A DNA stretch of 64,000 nt from PBB1 sp031390425 (GCA_031390425.1 JANMTL010000297.1:1-64000), one strand, 5' to 3'; counted from the first letter of the stretch, positions 35,296 to 44,733 are shown. A program made the numbers and translations. The notes: generated by a model from the letters alone, not told the origin.

Positions 35296-36554
35296 AGTCC
35301 ACCGAAGTGCCTAATGCCGAGGCGAACGTCGTTCTGCGCGTGGCGCACGTAGGCAAGGAATACAAGCTCTACGACGCCCCGAAAGATCGATTTCTGGCTC
35401 TGCTGACGGGGCGCTCCAACCATCGCAGCCACTGGGCGCTGCGCGATGTCGACTTCACGGTGCATCGCGGGCAGTGCATGGGTGTAATTGGCGACAACGG
35501 CGCCGGGAAAAGCTCGCTGTTGAAGCTGATCGTCGGCACCTTGCAGCCGACCGAAGGCCGCGTGACGCGAGTCGGCCGCGTGACTGCCATCCTTGAGCTG
35601 GGCGCCGGATTCCATCCCGAATTCAGCGGCCGCGAAAACCTTTACTTCGGCGGTAGCCTGATCGGCATTTCGCACGCTGAGATGGCCCTGCTCGAACGCG
35701 AGATTCTCGATTTTTCGGAGCTGGGCGAGGCCATCGACCGGCCGGTAAAAACATACTCGTCGGGCATGGCGGTGCGGCTGGCGTTTGCGTTGGTCACGGC
35801 CGTGGAGCCCGACTTGCTGATCATCGACGAAGCACTCGCCGTAGGCGACCAGAACTTCCAGAAGAAGTGCGTGCAACGCATCGACACGTTTCGTCGAAAT
35901 GGCTGCACGATCCTGTTTTGTTCGCACAGCCTGTACCACATCAGACACCTGTGCGATGTGGCGCTGTGGCTGGACAAAGGCAGGGTGAAAGCATTCGGCG
36001 ATACCGAAGCGGTGCTGCCGTCCTACGAGGCTCATGTGCGTGCGGGCGATCCGACCACTGCAGAGACGGTCGATGCGTCCGACACCGGATTCAGCCGCTT
36101 GTCGACTCCGGCCGACAATCCTCCCGCGCCCGCCAAGCAGGCGGCCGAAGGCTCGGTCGCGCAACTCGTGTCCGTCGAGGTGGCGCACCTCGGCGCCGGT
36201 GAACCCCCGCTGCTCCAATCGCGCGATCTGGTGGTGACCGTCACCGCGCAGATCGAATCCGACGAGCAGCCGAGCATCGCCGTCATGCTGCAGCAGTCGC
36301 ACGGTGTCGGCATCACCGCCGTGGCGACACACACCGAGGGCATCGCACCCGCATGCCTGGGATCCGGGCGCTGGCAATCGACGCTGACTTTCCCGGAATT
36401 GCCACTGCACTCGGGCGACTACGTGGTCAGTGCCTACCTGTTCGACACGCCGGGTTTGGTTGTCTACGACGAGTGGCTGCGTTGCGTGGAATTCAAGCTG
36501 GTCTCGCCGAGTCGCCTGCCCGGTTTGGTGCGCCTGCCGCATCGTTGGTCCTGA
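35292..36554 (+). CDS. Polysaccharide ABC exporter ATPase (Wzt type) with C-terminal domain
   Basis: A 420-aa protein. The N-terminal half is an ABC ATPase: Walker A GDNGAGKSS (residues 67-75), signature YSSGMAVRLAFALV, and Walker B LLIIDEALAVGD, the exact pattern of the Wzt/KpsT group. The last roughly 130 residues form a separate beta-rich domain (QLVSVEVAHLGAGEPP, LHSGDYVVSAYLFD, EWLRCVEFKLVS), like the Wzt C-terminal carbohydrate-binding domain that recognises the terminal modification of the O chain in E. coli O8/O9. The GTG start at 35292 overlaps the permease stop. Confidence 0.9.
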   Translation: MKSTEVPNAEANVVLRVAHVGKEYKLYDAPKDRFLALLTGRSNHRSHWALRDVDFTVHRGQCMGVIGDNGAGKSSLLKLIVGTLQPTEGRVTRVGRVTAILELGAGFHPEFSGRENLYFGGSLIGISHAEMALLEREILDFSELGEAIDRPVKTYSSGMAVRLAFALVTAVEPDLLIIDEALAVGDQNFQKKCVQRIDTFRRNGCTILFCSHSLYHIRHLCDVALWLDKGRVKAFGDTEAVLPSYEAHVRAGDPTTAETVDASDTGFSRLSTPADNPPAPAKQAAEGSVAQLVSVEVAHLGAGEPPLLQSRDLVVTVTAQIESDEQPSIAVMLQQSHGVGITAVATHTEGIAPACLGSGRWQSTLTFPELPLHSGDYVVSAYLFDTPGLVVYDEWLRCVEFKLVSPSRLPGLVRLPHRWS

Positions 36555-36560
36555 CAGCTG

Positions 36561-37454
36561 ATGCCCGGCGCCGTCGAACGCCTGCGAGCCGAAGCGCGCG
36601 ATCTCGTCGAGCTGGTGCTGGTGCCCGGGCTGGCAGCGGTGCTGCCGTGGCGCTGGTGCTTTCGCGTTTTTCGCTGGCTCTGCTTTCACACCCGATTTCT
36701 CTACCGCGGGCCGTGCGAACGCGCGCTGACCCAAGCCCAAGCTCGCGGCTGGGTCGACGATCCGCACACCTGGCTCGCCCATCGCCGATTGGTCACGCTG
36801 ATCGACCATGCGGATTACTTTCTCGAACGCACCCGCAGCGATGCCTGGATGCGCAAGCACCTGCACGTCGATGGCGCCTGGCCGGCACCCAATCAGCCCG
36901 CCGTGCTGTGCACCTTTCACTGGGGCGCCGGCATGTGGGCACTTCGGCACGCCCCATCAGCCGGGCTGCGCGCGCACATGATGGTGGCACCGCCGCGTGG
37001 TGCGCATTTCGACGGGCGCACGGTTTCGCGGTTGTATGCGGTGGAGCGCACCGCCAGTATCGCGCGAGCACTCGGCCGCCCGACGCTCGATGTGTCGGCT
37101 TCGTTGCGGCCGGCGCTGCGTGCGCTGAGCCAGCGTGAGCAGGTTATCGCTGTGGTCGACGTGCCGGCCGATCAGGTGGCCGTCAGCCAGGCCATCGAAT
37201 TGCTGGGCATGAAGGCTCGCGTACCGCGCGCCCTGTTTCGACTGGCAGTGGAACAGGCGATTCCCGTGAGCGTCTTCCTGACCGGCATCTGCCTTGCCAG
37301 CGGCAAGCGCGTCCTGCGGCTCAGAGAGCTCGGCGTCTACACCGAAGTCGATGCGCTGATTCGTGACGTGTTCGCCGAACTGGAGCAGGCGATCATCGAG
37401 AGCCCGCCTGCCTGGCATTTCTGGAGCGAGTCGGAGCGGTTCTTTCGGGCTTGA
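36561..37454 (+). CDS. LpxL-like lysophospholipid acyltransferase family protein
   Basis: A 297-aa protein with weak similarity to the LpxL/HtrB lipid acyltransferase family. CTFHWGAGMWALRHAPS occupies the place of the family H-x4-D/E box, but the acidic residue of the classical motif is not evident, so activity is uncertain. Later stretches are GRPTLDVSASLRPALRALSQ, VIAVVDVPADQ (resembling the VDQPP-like box) and the C-terminal SPPAWHFWSESERFF. It starts six bases after the wzt-like gene, hence probably the same transcript. It may acylate a lipid carrier or lipid A, or a glycolipid precursor. It faces the GT41 gene end to end. Confidence 0.68.
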   Translation: MPGAVERLRAEARDLVELVLVPGLAAVLPWRWCFRVFRWLCFHTRFLYRGPCERALTQAQARGWVDDPHTWLAHRRLVTLIDHADYFLERTRSDAWMRKHLHVDGAWPAPNQPAVLCTFHWGAGMWALRHAPSAGLRAHMMVAPPRGAHFDGRTVSRLYAVERTASIARALGRPTLDVSASLRPALRALSQREQVIAVVDVPADQVAVSQAIELLGMKARVPRALFRLAVEQAIPVSVFLTGICLASGKRVLRLRELGVYTEVDALIRDVFAELEQAIIESPPAWHFWSESERFFRA

Positions 37455-37457
37455 GGC

Positions 37458-39698
37458 TCACCTGGCAAGTGCGCCCTCCGCACCGATCGGCACCACGTCG
37501 AAGGCGGCCGGCGCCAGACCTTGAAGGTGACGTTTCCACATCGACAAGTAAGCGCTTTCGAGGTGCCGCCTGAACCGCGCGGTGTCGAACAGCGGATGCG
37601 TGTGACATTGCGAACCGAGGCGGCGTCGCAGATCGTGCAAACGCGCCGGATCGGTCGCCAGTTCGAGTGCTGCGGCCTCGTAGCCTGCGAGGCTGTCGGT
37701 GATCAGTTCGGGCAGCCCGGCGGCCCGCAGCAGGCTGGCCGCCACGCGCCCGGCGAAGGTCGATCCCGCACAGGTCAGCAGCGGCAATCCCGCCCACAGT
37801 GCGTCGCTGGCAGTGGTGTGCGCGTTGCACGGCAGGGTATCGAGAAACAGGTCGGCCTGACGATGCCGGGCCAGATGCTCGGGCAGCGCCACGCGCAGGG
37901 CGAAGACCAGCCGCTCCGGCGCCACACCACGTGCCCGGGCTTCTCGACGCAGATTGCGTGACGCCGCCGAGTTGTCTTCCAGCAACCACAACACGCTGCC
38001 GTCCACCGCCTGCAGCAGACGCATCCAGATGTCGAATATCTCGGGCGCGATCTTGTAATTGTTATTGAAGCAGCAGAAGACGAACCCCACGTCGGGCAGC
38101 CCGCAATCAGCGCGGCTGGGCGTGTGCTCGGCCACCACGCGACTGCGCGCGTTGACCTGGTACGAGTCGGGCAGGCGCACCACCTTTTCACTGTAGGCGC
38201 CATCGTGGCCTTCTGGAATCACGGTGGCATCGGCGATCAGGTAATCGATGGCTTCGTGGCCCAGGGTGCCGGGGAAGCCGAGGTAGCTGACCTGCAGCGG
38301 CGCCGCGCGATGGGCAAAGATGCCGGGACGGCTGTCGCGCGTGAAGCCCTTCAGGTCGACGGCGATGTCGATTTCGAGCTCGCGCATCGCCAGTGCCACC
38401 TGGCGGTCGTTCAGCGTACGAGCATCGATGAGGTGTTCGAACGATCGCTTCAAGCGCTCGCGCATCTCGCTGGGCCGATCGGGGCCAAGCGAGATGGCCC
38501 AGATCTCGAACTGCTCACGGTCGTGCGATTCGAACAGGTCGATCATCAGGTGGGCCGTTGCGTGGTCGTGGAAATCGGCCGAAACGTAGGCGAGCCGGAT
38601 GCGATCGTGACCAGGACGAGGCAGCGCAAACTCACCCGGCAGCACGTCGAGAGGATGCTGGTCGGCCGCGAAGACCCGTGCGCAGGCCCACTGTCTCGCC
38701 GCGTCGCCGCACAGCGCCACGGCCGAAAACGGCGCCGCTGCCTTGCCTCCCCGATCGATGGCGCTCTCGAGCTGCTGGATCGATAGCGCATGCTCTACCC
38801 AGTCACAAATATTCAAACGGCTGAACAACAGATTGCCGAGCGCATAGGGATGGTCCGGCTTCAGGTCGAGCACACGCGCGCACGCTTGCGCTGCCTGGTC
38901 ATGCCGGCCGAGCCGCCCGAACACGGCGGCCCGGTTGGCCATGACGGCGACGGCGTGGGGCTCGAGGGCCAATGCCCGGTCGTAGCACGCGAGCGCTTCA
39001 TCGGGACGATGCAGGTCGTCGAGCACGCTGCCCAGGTCGCTGAGCGCCTCCGCATCGTCGGGCGCCAACATCACCGCGCGCGCATGGCTGGACCTCGCTT
39101 CGTCGAGTCGTTGCAACGCTTCGAGCGCACGGCCGCGTGCTTTCAGCGCTTCGACGTAATCCGGCTTCAGCACCAGGGCTCGATCGTGACTGGCCACAGC
39201 CTCGTCGATGCGCCCCAGTTCGCGCAGCACCAGCCCGCGGTTGTGGCAGGCCTGCGGGTTGGTCGACTTCAGCGCCAACGACTGGTCGTAGCAAGCGAGT
39301 GCGTCGGCATGACGCTGCAAATCGCGCAGCACGTTGCCTTTGTTGTTGAACGCGTCCGCATGGTCGGGTTGAAGCCGCAGCGCGCTGTCGTAGCGGACCA
39401 GCGCCTCGTCGAAACGCTTCAACTCGCGCAAGGCGATGCCGCAATTGTTGTACAGGGGCGCAAAGCTGTCGTTGACCGCGATGGCGCGTTCGAGCAGCGC
39501 CAGCCCGGGCTCCCAGGCCTTGCGTCGCAGATGACTCAGGCCGAGCAGGTGCAGGCCGTCGAAATGCTGCGGATCGCGCGTCAGCAGGTCGTTCAGCACT
39601 CGCTCGGCCTGCGCGCTGTTCCCCTGCTGCATCAATGTCAGCGCGCGCTGGAACAAGCCCTGAATCGGCTCCGGCGCGTTGCGTCGCTGCTTTGCCAT
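37458..39698 (-). CDS. TPR/O-GlcNAc transferase-like glycosyltransferase (GT41)
   Basis: A 746-aa cytosolic protein in the SPINDLY/OGT group. The first 340 residues are about ten TPR repeats (RFDEALVRYDSALRLQPDHA and similar). The catalytic region (about 370-730) has the GT41 landmarks RLAYVSADFHDHATAHLM, VDLKGFTRDSRPGIFAHR, QVSYLGFPGTLGHEAIDYLI, FCCFNNNYKIAPEIFDIWMR and LFLDTLPCNAHTTASDALWA. In bacteria such enzymes glycosylate Ser/Thr of proteins or, in some loci, sugars. The protein substrate is unknown; adhesins, flagellins or the surface protein at 31.7 kb are candidates by proximity only. It is on the same strand as, and directly downstream of, the 1334-aa methyltransferase/glycosyltransferase gene. 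Confidence 0.9.
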   Translation of the reverse strand: MAKQRRNAPEPIQGLFQRALTLMQQGNSAQAERVLNDLLTRDPQHFDGLHLLGLSHLRRKAWEPGLALLERAIAVNDSFAPLYNNCGIALRELKRFDEALVRYDSALRLQPDHADAFNNKGNVLRDLQRHADALACYDQSLALKSTNPQACHNRGLVLRELGRIDEAVASHDRALVLKPDYVEALKARGRALEALQRLDEARSSHARAVMLAPDDAEALSDLGSVLDDLHRPDEALACYDRALALEPHAVAVMANRAAVFGRLGRHDQAAQACARVLDLKPDHPYALGNLLFSRLNICDWVEHALSIQQLESAIDRGGKAAAPFSAVALCGDAARQWACARVFAADQHPLDVLPGEFALPRPGHDRIRLAYVSADFHDHATAHLMIDLFESHDREQFEIWAISLGPDRPSEMRERLKRSFEHLIDARTLNDRQVALAMRELEIDIAVDLKGFTRDSRPGIFAHRAAPLQVSYLGFPGTLGHEAIDYLIADATVIPEGHDGAYSEKVVRLPDSYQVNARSRVVAEHTPSRADCGLPDVGFVFCCFNNNYKIAPEIFDIWMRLLQAVDGSVLWLLEDNSAASRNLRREARARGVAPERLVFALRVALPEHLARHRQADLFLDTLPCNAHTTASDALWAGLPLLTCAGSTFAGRVAASLLRAAGLPELITDSLAGYEAAALELATDPARLHDLRRRLGSQCHTHPLFDTARFRRHLESAYLSMWKRHLQGLAPAAFDVVPIGAEGALAR

Positions 39699-39725
39699 GC
39701 GTGTCAGCCCGACCGACGTCGACCG

Positions 39726-42700
39726 TCAGGCGTTAAGCCAGCTCTTAACCCGCGTCTGCCAGCGCAGCGGAATCGCCCGGGCGAGGCGGCTGAAAACCGG
39801 CGCGGATCGCAATCGCAGCACCGTCATGAACAAGGTCTGCTTGATGCCGTGGCGCAGCGCGTCGACCCCGTGCGAGCGATTCAACCGGTGCGCGGCGAGG
39901 AATTCGGGGCTCAGGGCCACCGCATGATCCGGTGTACGGACGCCGGCCAGATAGTCCCGTTCATACGACCACGAACGAATTCGCGAATCGTGCGTCACGG
40001 CCTGCAAACGATGCGTCGGCGCCGGCCCATCGGCGGTGACGAAATTACGCTCTCGCAGTTCGAGAAAGAACGCCAGCCCATCCGCTGCGGCGGCGTTCCA
40101 GGGCCGAATCCAGCTCCACGCGCGGCCGCTGAGGCGCTCTGCAAACGCGCCGAGGTCGGTCGCGACGACGGGCAGGCCACGCTCCAGGCAGGCGCTCAGG
40201 GTGTAGCTGTATGTCTCGGGCCACTGTGCGGGGAACCAGGCCAGATCAGGCTGGAGCTGATCGAGCAAGCGGGCAAGATCGGCTTCGTCGTATGGGCCGT
40301 GCACCGTGAGCCTGGCGCCCGGCGCGCTGCGCAGGCTGCGGTAGGCGAACCCGAGCAGGTGGAAGTCGATCGGCGCGGCCTGCTGTGCGGCCAGCGTGGC
40401 GACGTCTTCGAGCACGTCGGCGCCCTTGATCGGGCTGAGCGCGCCGATGACCACGACCTTCAACGGCGCCGCTGCACCGAGCGCGCGGGGCGATGGCATC
40501 GGGTGCGGCAGGCGATCGAGCAGATCGTCGTGCGGCGCGTAGCGCACATCGGCCGTCGGCGCATAACGCAGCAGGCGCTGCGCCGCATCGCGGCTGGGCA
40601 CCAGCACATGGCGGGCCCCGGCGATCAGGTTGCCGTGGCTGGCGCGCCACTGCTCTATCGACACACCACCCGGTGCGGGCGACCGGACCAGGCAGGTGCG
40701 GCACTGCTCGACGCCTTGTTCGCCGCAATAGGCGTTGTCGGTGCCGGTCAGGCTGATCTGCGGGCAGAACGCGTGGTAGTCGTGCGCGGTGAAGTCGTGG
40801 CGCACCCCCAGGTGCGCAGGCAGCGCGAGCACGTCGGCGCTGTGGCCGAGCAGGTGGTGGAAATGAATGTGGCCCACGCCGATCGCGCGCAGCGCTTCGA
40901 GCAGTGCCGGGAACTCCGACGGCAGCTGAAACGACAGTTGAAAGCCTTCGTTCGCGCCGTGCAGGCTGAGTGCGACCGACGGTCCGCGCGCCGGTTTGAG
41001 CACGAAGAAAACGGCATTGCTGCGCCAGCGGTCGGCCAGTTCGTGCACATGCCGCAGCGTGCCGCCTTCGCGGTCGTGAATCACCAGCAGCACCACCGGT
41101 TTGACGGCAGCCGCCACGCGCGCCAGGTCGATCGTGTGGCGGGCCTGCCGGGCAGGGTCGTGCGCAATGAAGCGGTGCACCTGCGGCTCGTAGTCGGGGT
41201 GCAGCCGACGCAGCGTTTCCATGGCGGCGATTTCACGCGGGCGCTTCAGCGCGCCGAAGCTGACGCCGCCCGCATGCAGCACGAAGGTGTCGAGTGCGTG
41301 CAGGTTGCGCCAGCCTGCCTGCTGGGCGCGCTGGCAAAAGTCGTTTTCTTCGCCGTAGCCCTTGCCGAATTGCTCGACATCGAACAGCCCCACCTGCGTC
41401 AGGCAGTCGCGCCGGATGTACATGCAAAAGCCGACGCCGGTGGGCACATCGACCACTTGGCCGGACAGCGTGCGCGCGAACAGCGCGTCCAGCGACGCGG
41501 TGTCGTGGCCCTCGGGCAGGGTGTTGCCTTCGCAGGTGCGCGGGTAGCTGCAAATGGTCGCGTTGTTCGAGAACGGTGTGACCGTGCCGACGCGGGTGTC
41601 CGAATACGCGGCGCGCTTGAGGCGATCGAGCCAGTCGTTGGCGACCTCGGTGTCGCTGTTGAGCAGCACCACGTCGTGCGCATCGCTGAGTGCCATGCCG
41701 CGGTTCACCGTGCCGACGAAGCCGAGGTTGCTGTCGTTCTCGACCAACAGGATGCGGCTGTCGCGGGCGGCCAGCTCGCGCAGCCAGGTCGTCACATCAG
41801 GTTCCGGGCTGGCGTCGTTGATGACGATCAGGCGGAACGCGGTTGCGTTGCTGGCGGCCAGCGCCGATTGCAGGCAGCGCTGCGTGTCACCCAGGCCGCG
41901 GTAGACCGGCACGATCACATCGACCGGCCACGCGGTGGGCGTGATGGCGGTCGGCGTCGGTGCGGCGGGCATCGCCGCACCGGCAGCGGGATGCAGCAGG
42001 CTGGGCCGACCGAGCAGCCGATCGATGCGGCCTTTCAGGCGCGACAGCGGCCGCGTCAGGCGGAACGATTTCGACTGCTCGATGCGCTGCACGTAGCCGT
42101 ACAGGCCATCGAACTCGCCGCGCAAGGTCTGATGCGCCTGCTGCAGCTCCCGCTTTTCGTCGAGCAGCAGGTTCTTTTGGGCAAGCAGTTCAACACGCTG
42201 GTCGAGCAGCTTGAGTTCGCTGTCGGCCAACTGGGTGGCCAACGCCGACAGCCGCTGTTGCTGTGCCTGCCGCCGACATTCGCTGCCTTCTAGCGCAGCG
42301 GATAGCGCATCTCGCTGCAGGGCCAGGGCGTGTCCGCAGTCGCCGCTGGCGGCGAGTTCGTGCTCCAGTCGATCGCGCGCTTCGGACTGTTGAATCAGCG
42401 CCGGCTCGATGCGGGACAGCCGATCCTGCAGGGGTTGGACCACATCCTTCAGAGCCAGGTAGTCGGCCGACATCGGCCAGCCGAGTTCGACTTCGAGCGA
42501 GCCGCCGCGCCGTTGCTCCCACGCCGCCAGCGCGGCCGGCCCGATCGGCAATTCGATCCACGGGTCGTCGCCGTACAGCAGCGCCAGTGCGGGGGCGCCG
42601 TCGGGCCACGGCGCGCGCAGCAGCACCTGCTGAGTCGATGCGGTCGCGGCCCAAGAAAAATCGTCGACGCCGCAGCGCCATTGCCACACCGTGGCGCCGT

Positions 42701-43730
42701 CGGCGTCCTTCACCGTGAGGCGGTGCAGGTGCAGGAAGCCGGGGCGATCGGCCACATCGAGCCGCAGCGCGCTCCACGGCGCCACGTCGTCGCCCCAGCG
42801 GAACTGCAGGGTCTGGCGCGGCTGGCCGATCACACCGGTGGCGGTGAGTTTGTCTTGCTGGAGGTAATCGCCCCGGTGCCCGATGAACAGTTCGGCGGAG
42901 AACAGCGCCTGGCTGACGGCCGGAGGCGTGGCGCCAGTGCCGGTTGAACTGGCGGTTGAACTGGCGGTTGAAGTGCCGACCGAAGTGCCGACGACACAGA
43001 GGGCCGCCGTCGGCAGGCTGTGTACGCTCACCGCCGCGTCCGGCGGTGCGACGACCGCGACGAACTGATAGGTCAGCGCTTCGGGCACCGCCAGCAGATA
43101 ACGACCGACTGCGGGCGGCAGCGTGTCGAACGGCACGCGGAATTCCGATTCGGTCAGCGGCCGGCTGAGCGACTGCACCGACTGCAGCGCCCAGCCGGCG
43201 GTGTCGATGAAGCGCGCCAGCGAGCGGCGCGTGAAAAAGCGCAGATGCGTGCGGTCGAGCAGGCCTTCGGGGCGGTACTCGAACTCACCTTGCAGCAGCT
43301 CGGCCACCAGCCCGCAGTAAGCGACGTTGGGCACCGAGATCAGCAGCCGACCGTTCGGCGACAGCAACGCGTGGCAAGCGCGCAGCACCTGGTCGGGCTG
43401 CTTCAGGTGTTCGAGCACGTCGGCGCAGACGATGGCGTCGTAGGGCCGGCCTGCGAACAGCGCGGCCAGCGGCGCCGAGTCCAGATCGGCCACCTCGATG
43501 CGGCGGTAGTGCGGTCGGGCCAGCGCGGCTTCGGCGTCGTTGTAGGTGACGCCGTCGACCACGCAAGCCCGCTGCGACTGCAGGTGCTGGCCGAGAGCGC
43601 CACTGCCGGTGCCCAGGTCGAGCACCACGCTGCCCGGCTCGATCAGGCCTGCGATGACCGACAGCGAGGTGGGCTCGGTGCCCGAAATGGTGCGTCGGTA
43701 TACGTGCAAAGGCCCGTCGTTGCTGATCAT
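39726..43730 (-). CDS. 1334-aa methyltransferase/coiled-coil/GT2/GT4 multidomain protein
   Basis: Start ATG 43730. Residues 1-230 form a class I SAM methyltransferase (VVLDLGTGSGALGQHL at 35-50, then DAIVCADVLEHL and GRLLISVPNVAYCG). Residues 270-420 are an unassigned beta-rich segment. Residues 425-555 are predicted coiled coil (KLLDQRVELLAQKNLLLDEK). A GT2 domain spans about 603-850 (VDVIVPVYRG, VINDASPEPD, LLNSDTEVANDW). A GT4-like domain fills the C-terminal third (VVVIGALSPIKGADVLED, GLPVVATDLGAFAERLSGRA). It probably extends and methylates a surface glycan. The gene is divergent from the GT2 gene at 43768 with 37 bp between them, so promoters must overlap the gene starts. Confidence 0.88.
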   Translation of the reverse strand: MISNDGPLHVYRRTISGTEPTSLSVIAGLIEPGSVVLDLGTGSGALGQHLQSQRACVVDGVTYNDAEAALARPHYRRIEVADLDSAPLAALFAGRPYDAIVCADVLEHLKQPDQVLRACHALLSPNGRLLISVPNVAYCGLVAELLQGEFEYRPEGLLDRTHLRFFTRRSLARFIDTAGWALQSVQSLSRPLTESEFRVPFDTLPPAVGRYLLAVPEALTYQFVAVVAPPDAAVSVHSLPTAALCVVGTSVGTSTASSTASSTGTGATPPAVSQALFSAELFIGHRGDYLQQDKLTATGVIGQPRQTLQFRWGDDVAPWSALRLDVADRPGFLHLHRLTVKDADGATVWQWRCGVDDFSWAATASTQQVLLRAPWPDGAPALALLYGDDPWIELPIGPAALAAWEQRRGGSLEVELGWPMSADYLALKDVVQPLQDRLSRIEPALIQQSEARDRLEHELAASGDCGHALALQRDALSAALEGSECRRQAQQQRLSALATQLADSELKLLDQRVELLAQKNLLLDEKRELQQAHQTLRGEFDGLYGYVQRIEQSKSFRLTRPLSRLKGRIDRLLGRPSLLHPAAGAAMPAAPTPTAITPTAWPVDVIVPVYRGLGDTQRCLQSALAASNATAFRLIVINDASPEPDVTTWLRELAARDSRILLVENDSNLGFVGTVNRGMALSDAHDVVLLNSDTEVANDWLDRLKRAAYSDTRVGTVTPFSNNATICSYPRTCEGNTLPEGHDTASLDALFARTLSGQVVDVPTGVGFCMYIRRDCLTQVGLFDVEQFGKGYGEENDFCQRAQQAGWRNLHALDTFVLHAGGVSFGALKRPREIAAMETLRRLHPDYEPQVHRFIAHDPARQARHTIDLARVAAAVKPVVLLVIHDREGGTLRHVHELADRWRSNAVFFVLKPARGPSVALSLHGANEGFQLSFQLPSEFPALLEALRAIGVGHIHFHHLLGHSADVLALPAHLGVRHDFTAHDYHAFCPQISLTGTDNAYCGEQGVEQCRTCLVRSPAPGGVSIEQWRASHGNLIAGARHVLVPSRDAAQRLLRYAPTADVRYAPHDDLLDRLPHPMPSPRALGAAAPLKVVVIGALSPIKGADVLEDVATLAAQQAAPIDFHLLGFAYRSLRSAPGARLTVHGPYDEADLARLLDQLQPDLAWFPAQWPETYSYTLSACLERGLPVVATDLGAFAERLSGRAWSWIRPWNAAAADGLAFFLELRERNFVTADGPAPTHRLQAVTHDSRIRSWSYERDYLAGVRTPDHAVALSPEFLAAHRLNRSHGVDALRHGIKQTLFMTVLRLRSAPVFSRLARAIPLRWQTRVKSWLNA

Positions 43731-43767
43731 CCCGCCGATTATCGCTTTGCGATACTGCGGGCCCCGT

Positions 43768-44733
43768 ATGCAGACTGCACCACCCGCACCAGCCCCGCAC
43801 CCGCCGCGCCAGCCGCCCGACGTGGCGGTGCTGATGTGCACCTATCAGGGCAAGCGCCACCTCGCCGAACAGCTCGACTCGATCGGCCGCCAGACGCACC
43901 CTCGGTGGACGGTGTGGGTGTCCGACGACGGCTCGACCGATGGCACCCAGGCGATCCTGGAGGGCTATCGATCGCAGTGGGGCGCCGATCGCCTGTCCAT
44001 CCAGCGCGGTCCGGGCGCCGGTTTTGCGGCCAACTTCCGGTCGCTGACCTGCCGCGCAGACATCGATGCCGACTGCTTTGCCTGGGCCGACCAGGACGAT
44101 ATTTGGGAGTCGGCCAAGCTGGAGCGGGCGCTGGCCTGGTTGCAATCGGTGCCGGTGGACGTGCCCGCGCTTTACGGCACCCGCACGCTGCTGACCGACG
44201 AGGACAACCAGGCGATCGGGATGTCGCCGCTGTTCACTCGGCCACCCTGCTTCCCGAATGCGCTGGTGCAGAGCATTGCCGGCGGCAACACGATGGTGTT
44301 CAACCGCGCGGCTCGAGGGTTGTTGATGCAAGCGAATTCCCAGGACGACGCGGTGGCGCCCGACTGGCTGGCCTACCTGGTGGTCAGCGCGTGCGGCGGC
44401 CGCGTGCGCTACGACCCGTGGCCGAGCGTTCGGTACCGGCAACACGATGGCAATCTGAGCGGCTCGAACCTGAGCCTGCCCGGTCGCTGGCGACGGGCCC
44501 GCTTGCTGGTCGACGGGCAGTTCAAGGGCTGGATCGACGCCAACCTCGCGTTGCTGGAGCGGGTCAAACCGCAGATGCCCGATGACAACCGGCGGATCCT
44601 GGACCGCTTCACCGAGGCGCGTCGGCGGCCTGCGGCTCGCCGTTTGATGGGGTTTCTACACACAGGCATTCATCGGCAAACGGCGCTCGGCAACATCGGG
44701 CTGGCGGTCGCCGCATGGCTGAACCGGCTCTGA
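43768..44733 (+). CDS. Glycosyltransferase family 2
   Basis: A 321-aa GT2 enzyme of the rhamnosyltransferase-like kind. Motifs are VAVLMCTYQGKRHLAEQLDS, VSDDGSTDGTQAIL and FAWADQDDIWESAKLERAL (DxDD and QDDIW), typical of transferases adding deoxysugars to O-antigen. FNRAARGLL and DWLAYLVVSACGGRVRYDP are acceptor-side stretches. There is no membrane segment. It starts at ATG 43768, divergent from the multidomain protein, and is the last glycan gene before ahpC. Confidence 0.88.
   Translation: MQTAPPAPAPHPPRQPPDVAVLMCTYQGKRHLAEQLDSIGRQTHPRWTVWVSDDGSTDGTQAILEGYRSQWGADRLSIQRGPGAGFAANFRSLTCRADIDADCFAWADQDDIWESAKLERALAWLQSVPVDVPALYGTRTLLTDEDNQAIGMSPLFTRPPCFPNALVQSIAGGNTMVFNRAARGLLMQANSQDDAVAPDWLAYLVVSACGGRVRYDPWPSVRYRQHDGNLSGSNLSLPGRWRRARLLVDGQFKGWIDANLALLERVKPQMPDDNRRILDRFTEARRRPAARRLMGFLHTGIHRQTALGNIGLAVAAWLNRL

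Noticed and set aside
38790..42293. 1167-codon plus-strand open frame opposite the GT41 and methyltransferase/glycosyltransferase genes
   Set aside because: Low-complexity Arg/His/Gln-rich translation with no motif, lying across two genes whose minus-strand products have full family signatures.
43020..43767. Long plus-strand frame entering the GT2 gene from opposite the methyltransferase domain
   Set aside because: The region is antisense to a clear SAM methyltransferase domain; the GT2 product starts naturally at 43768.
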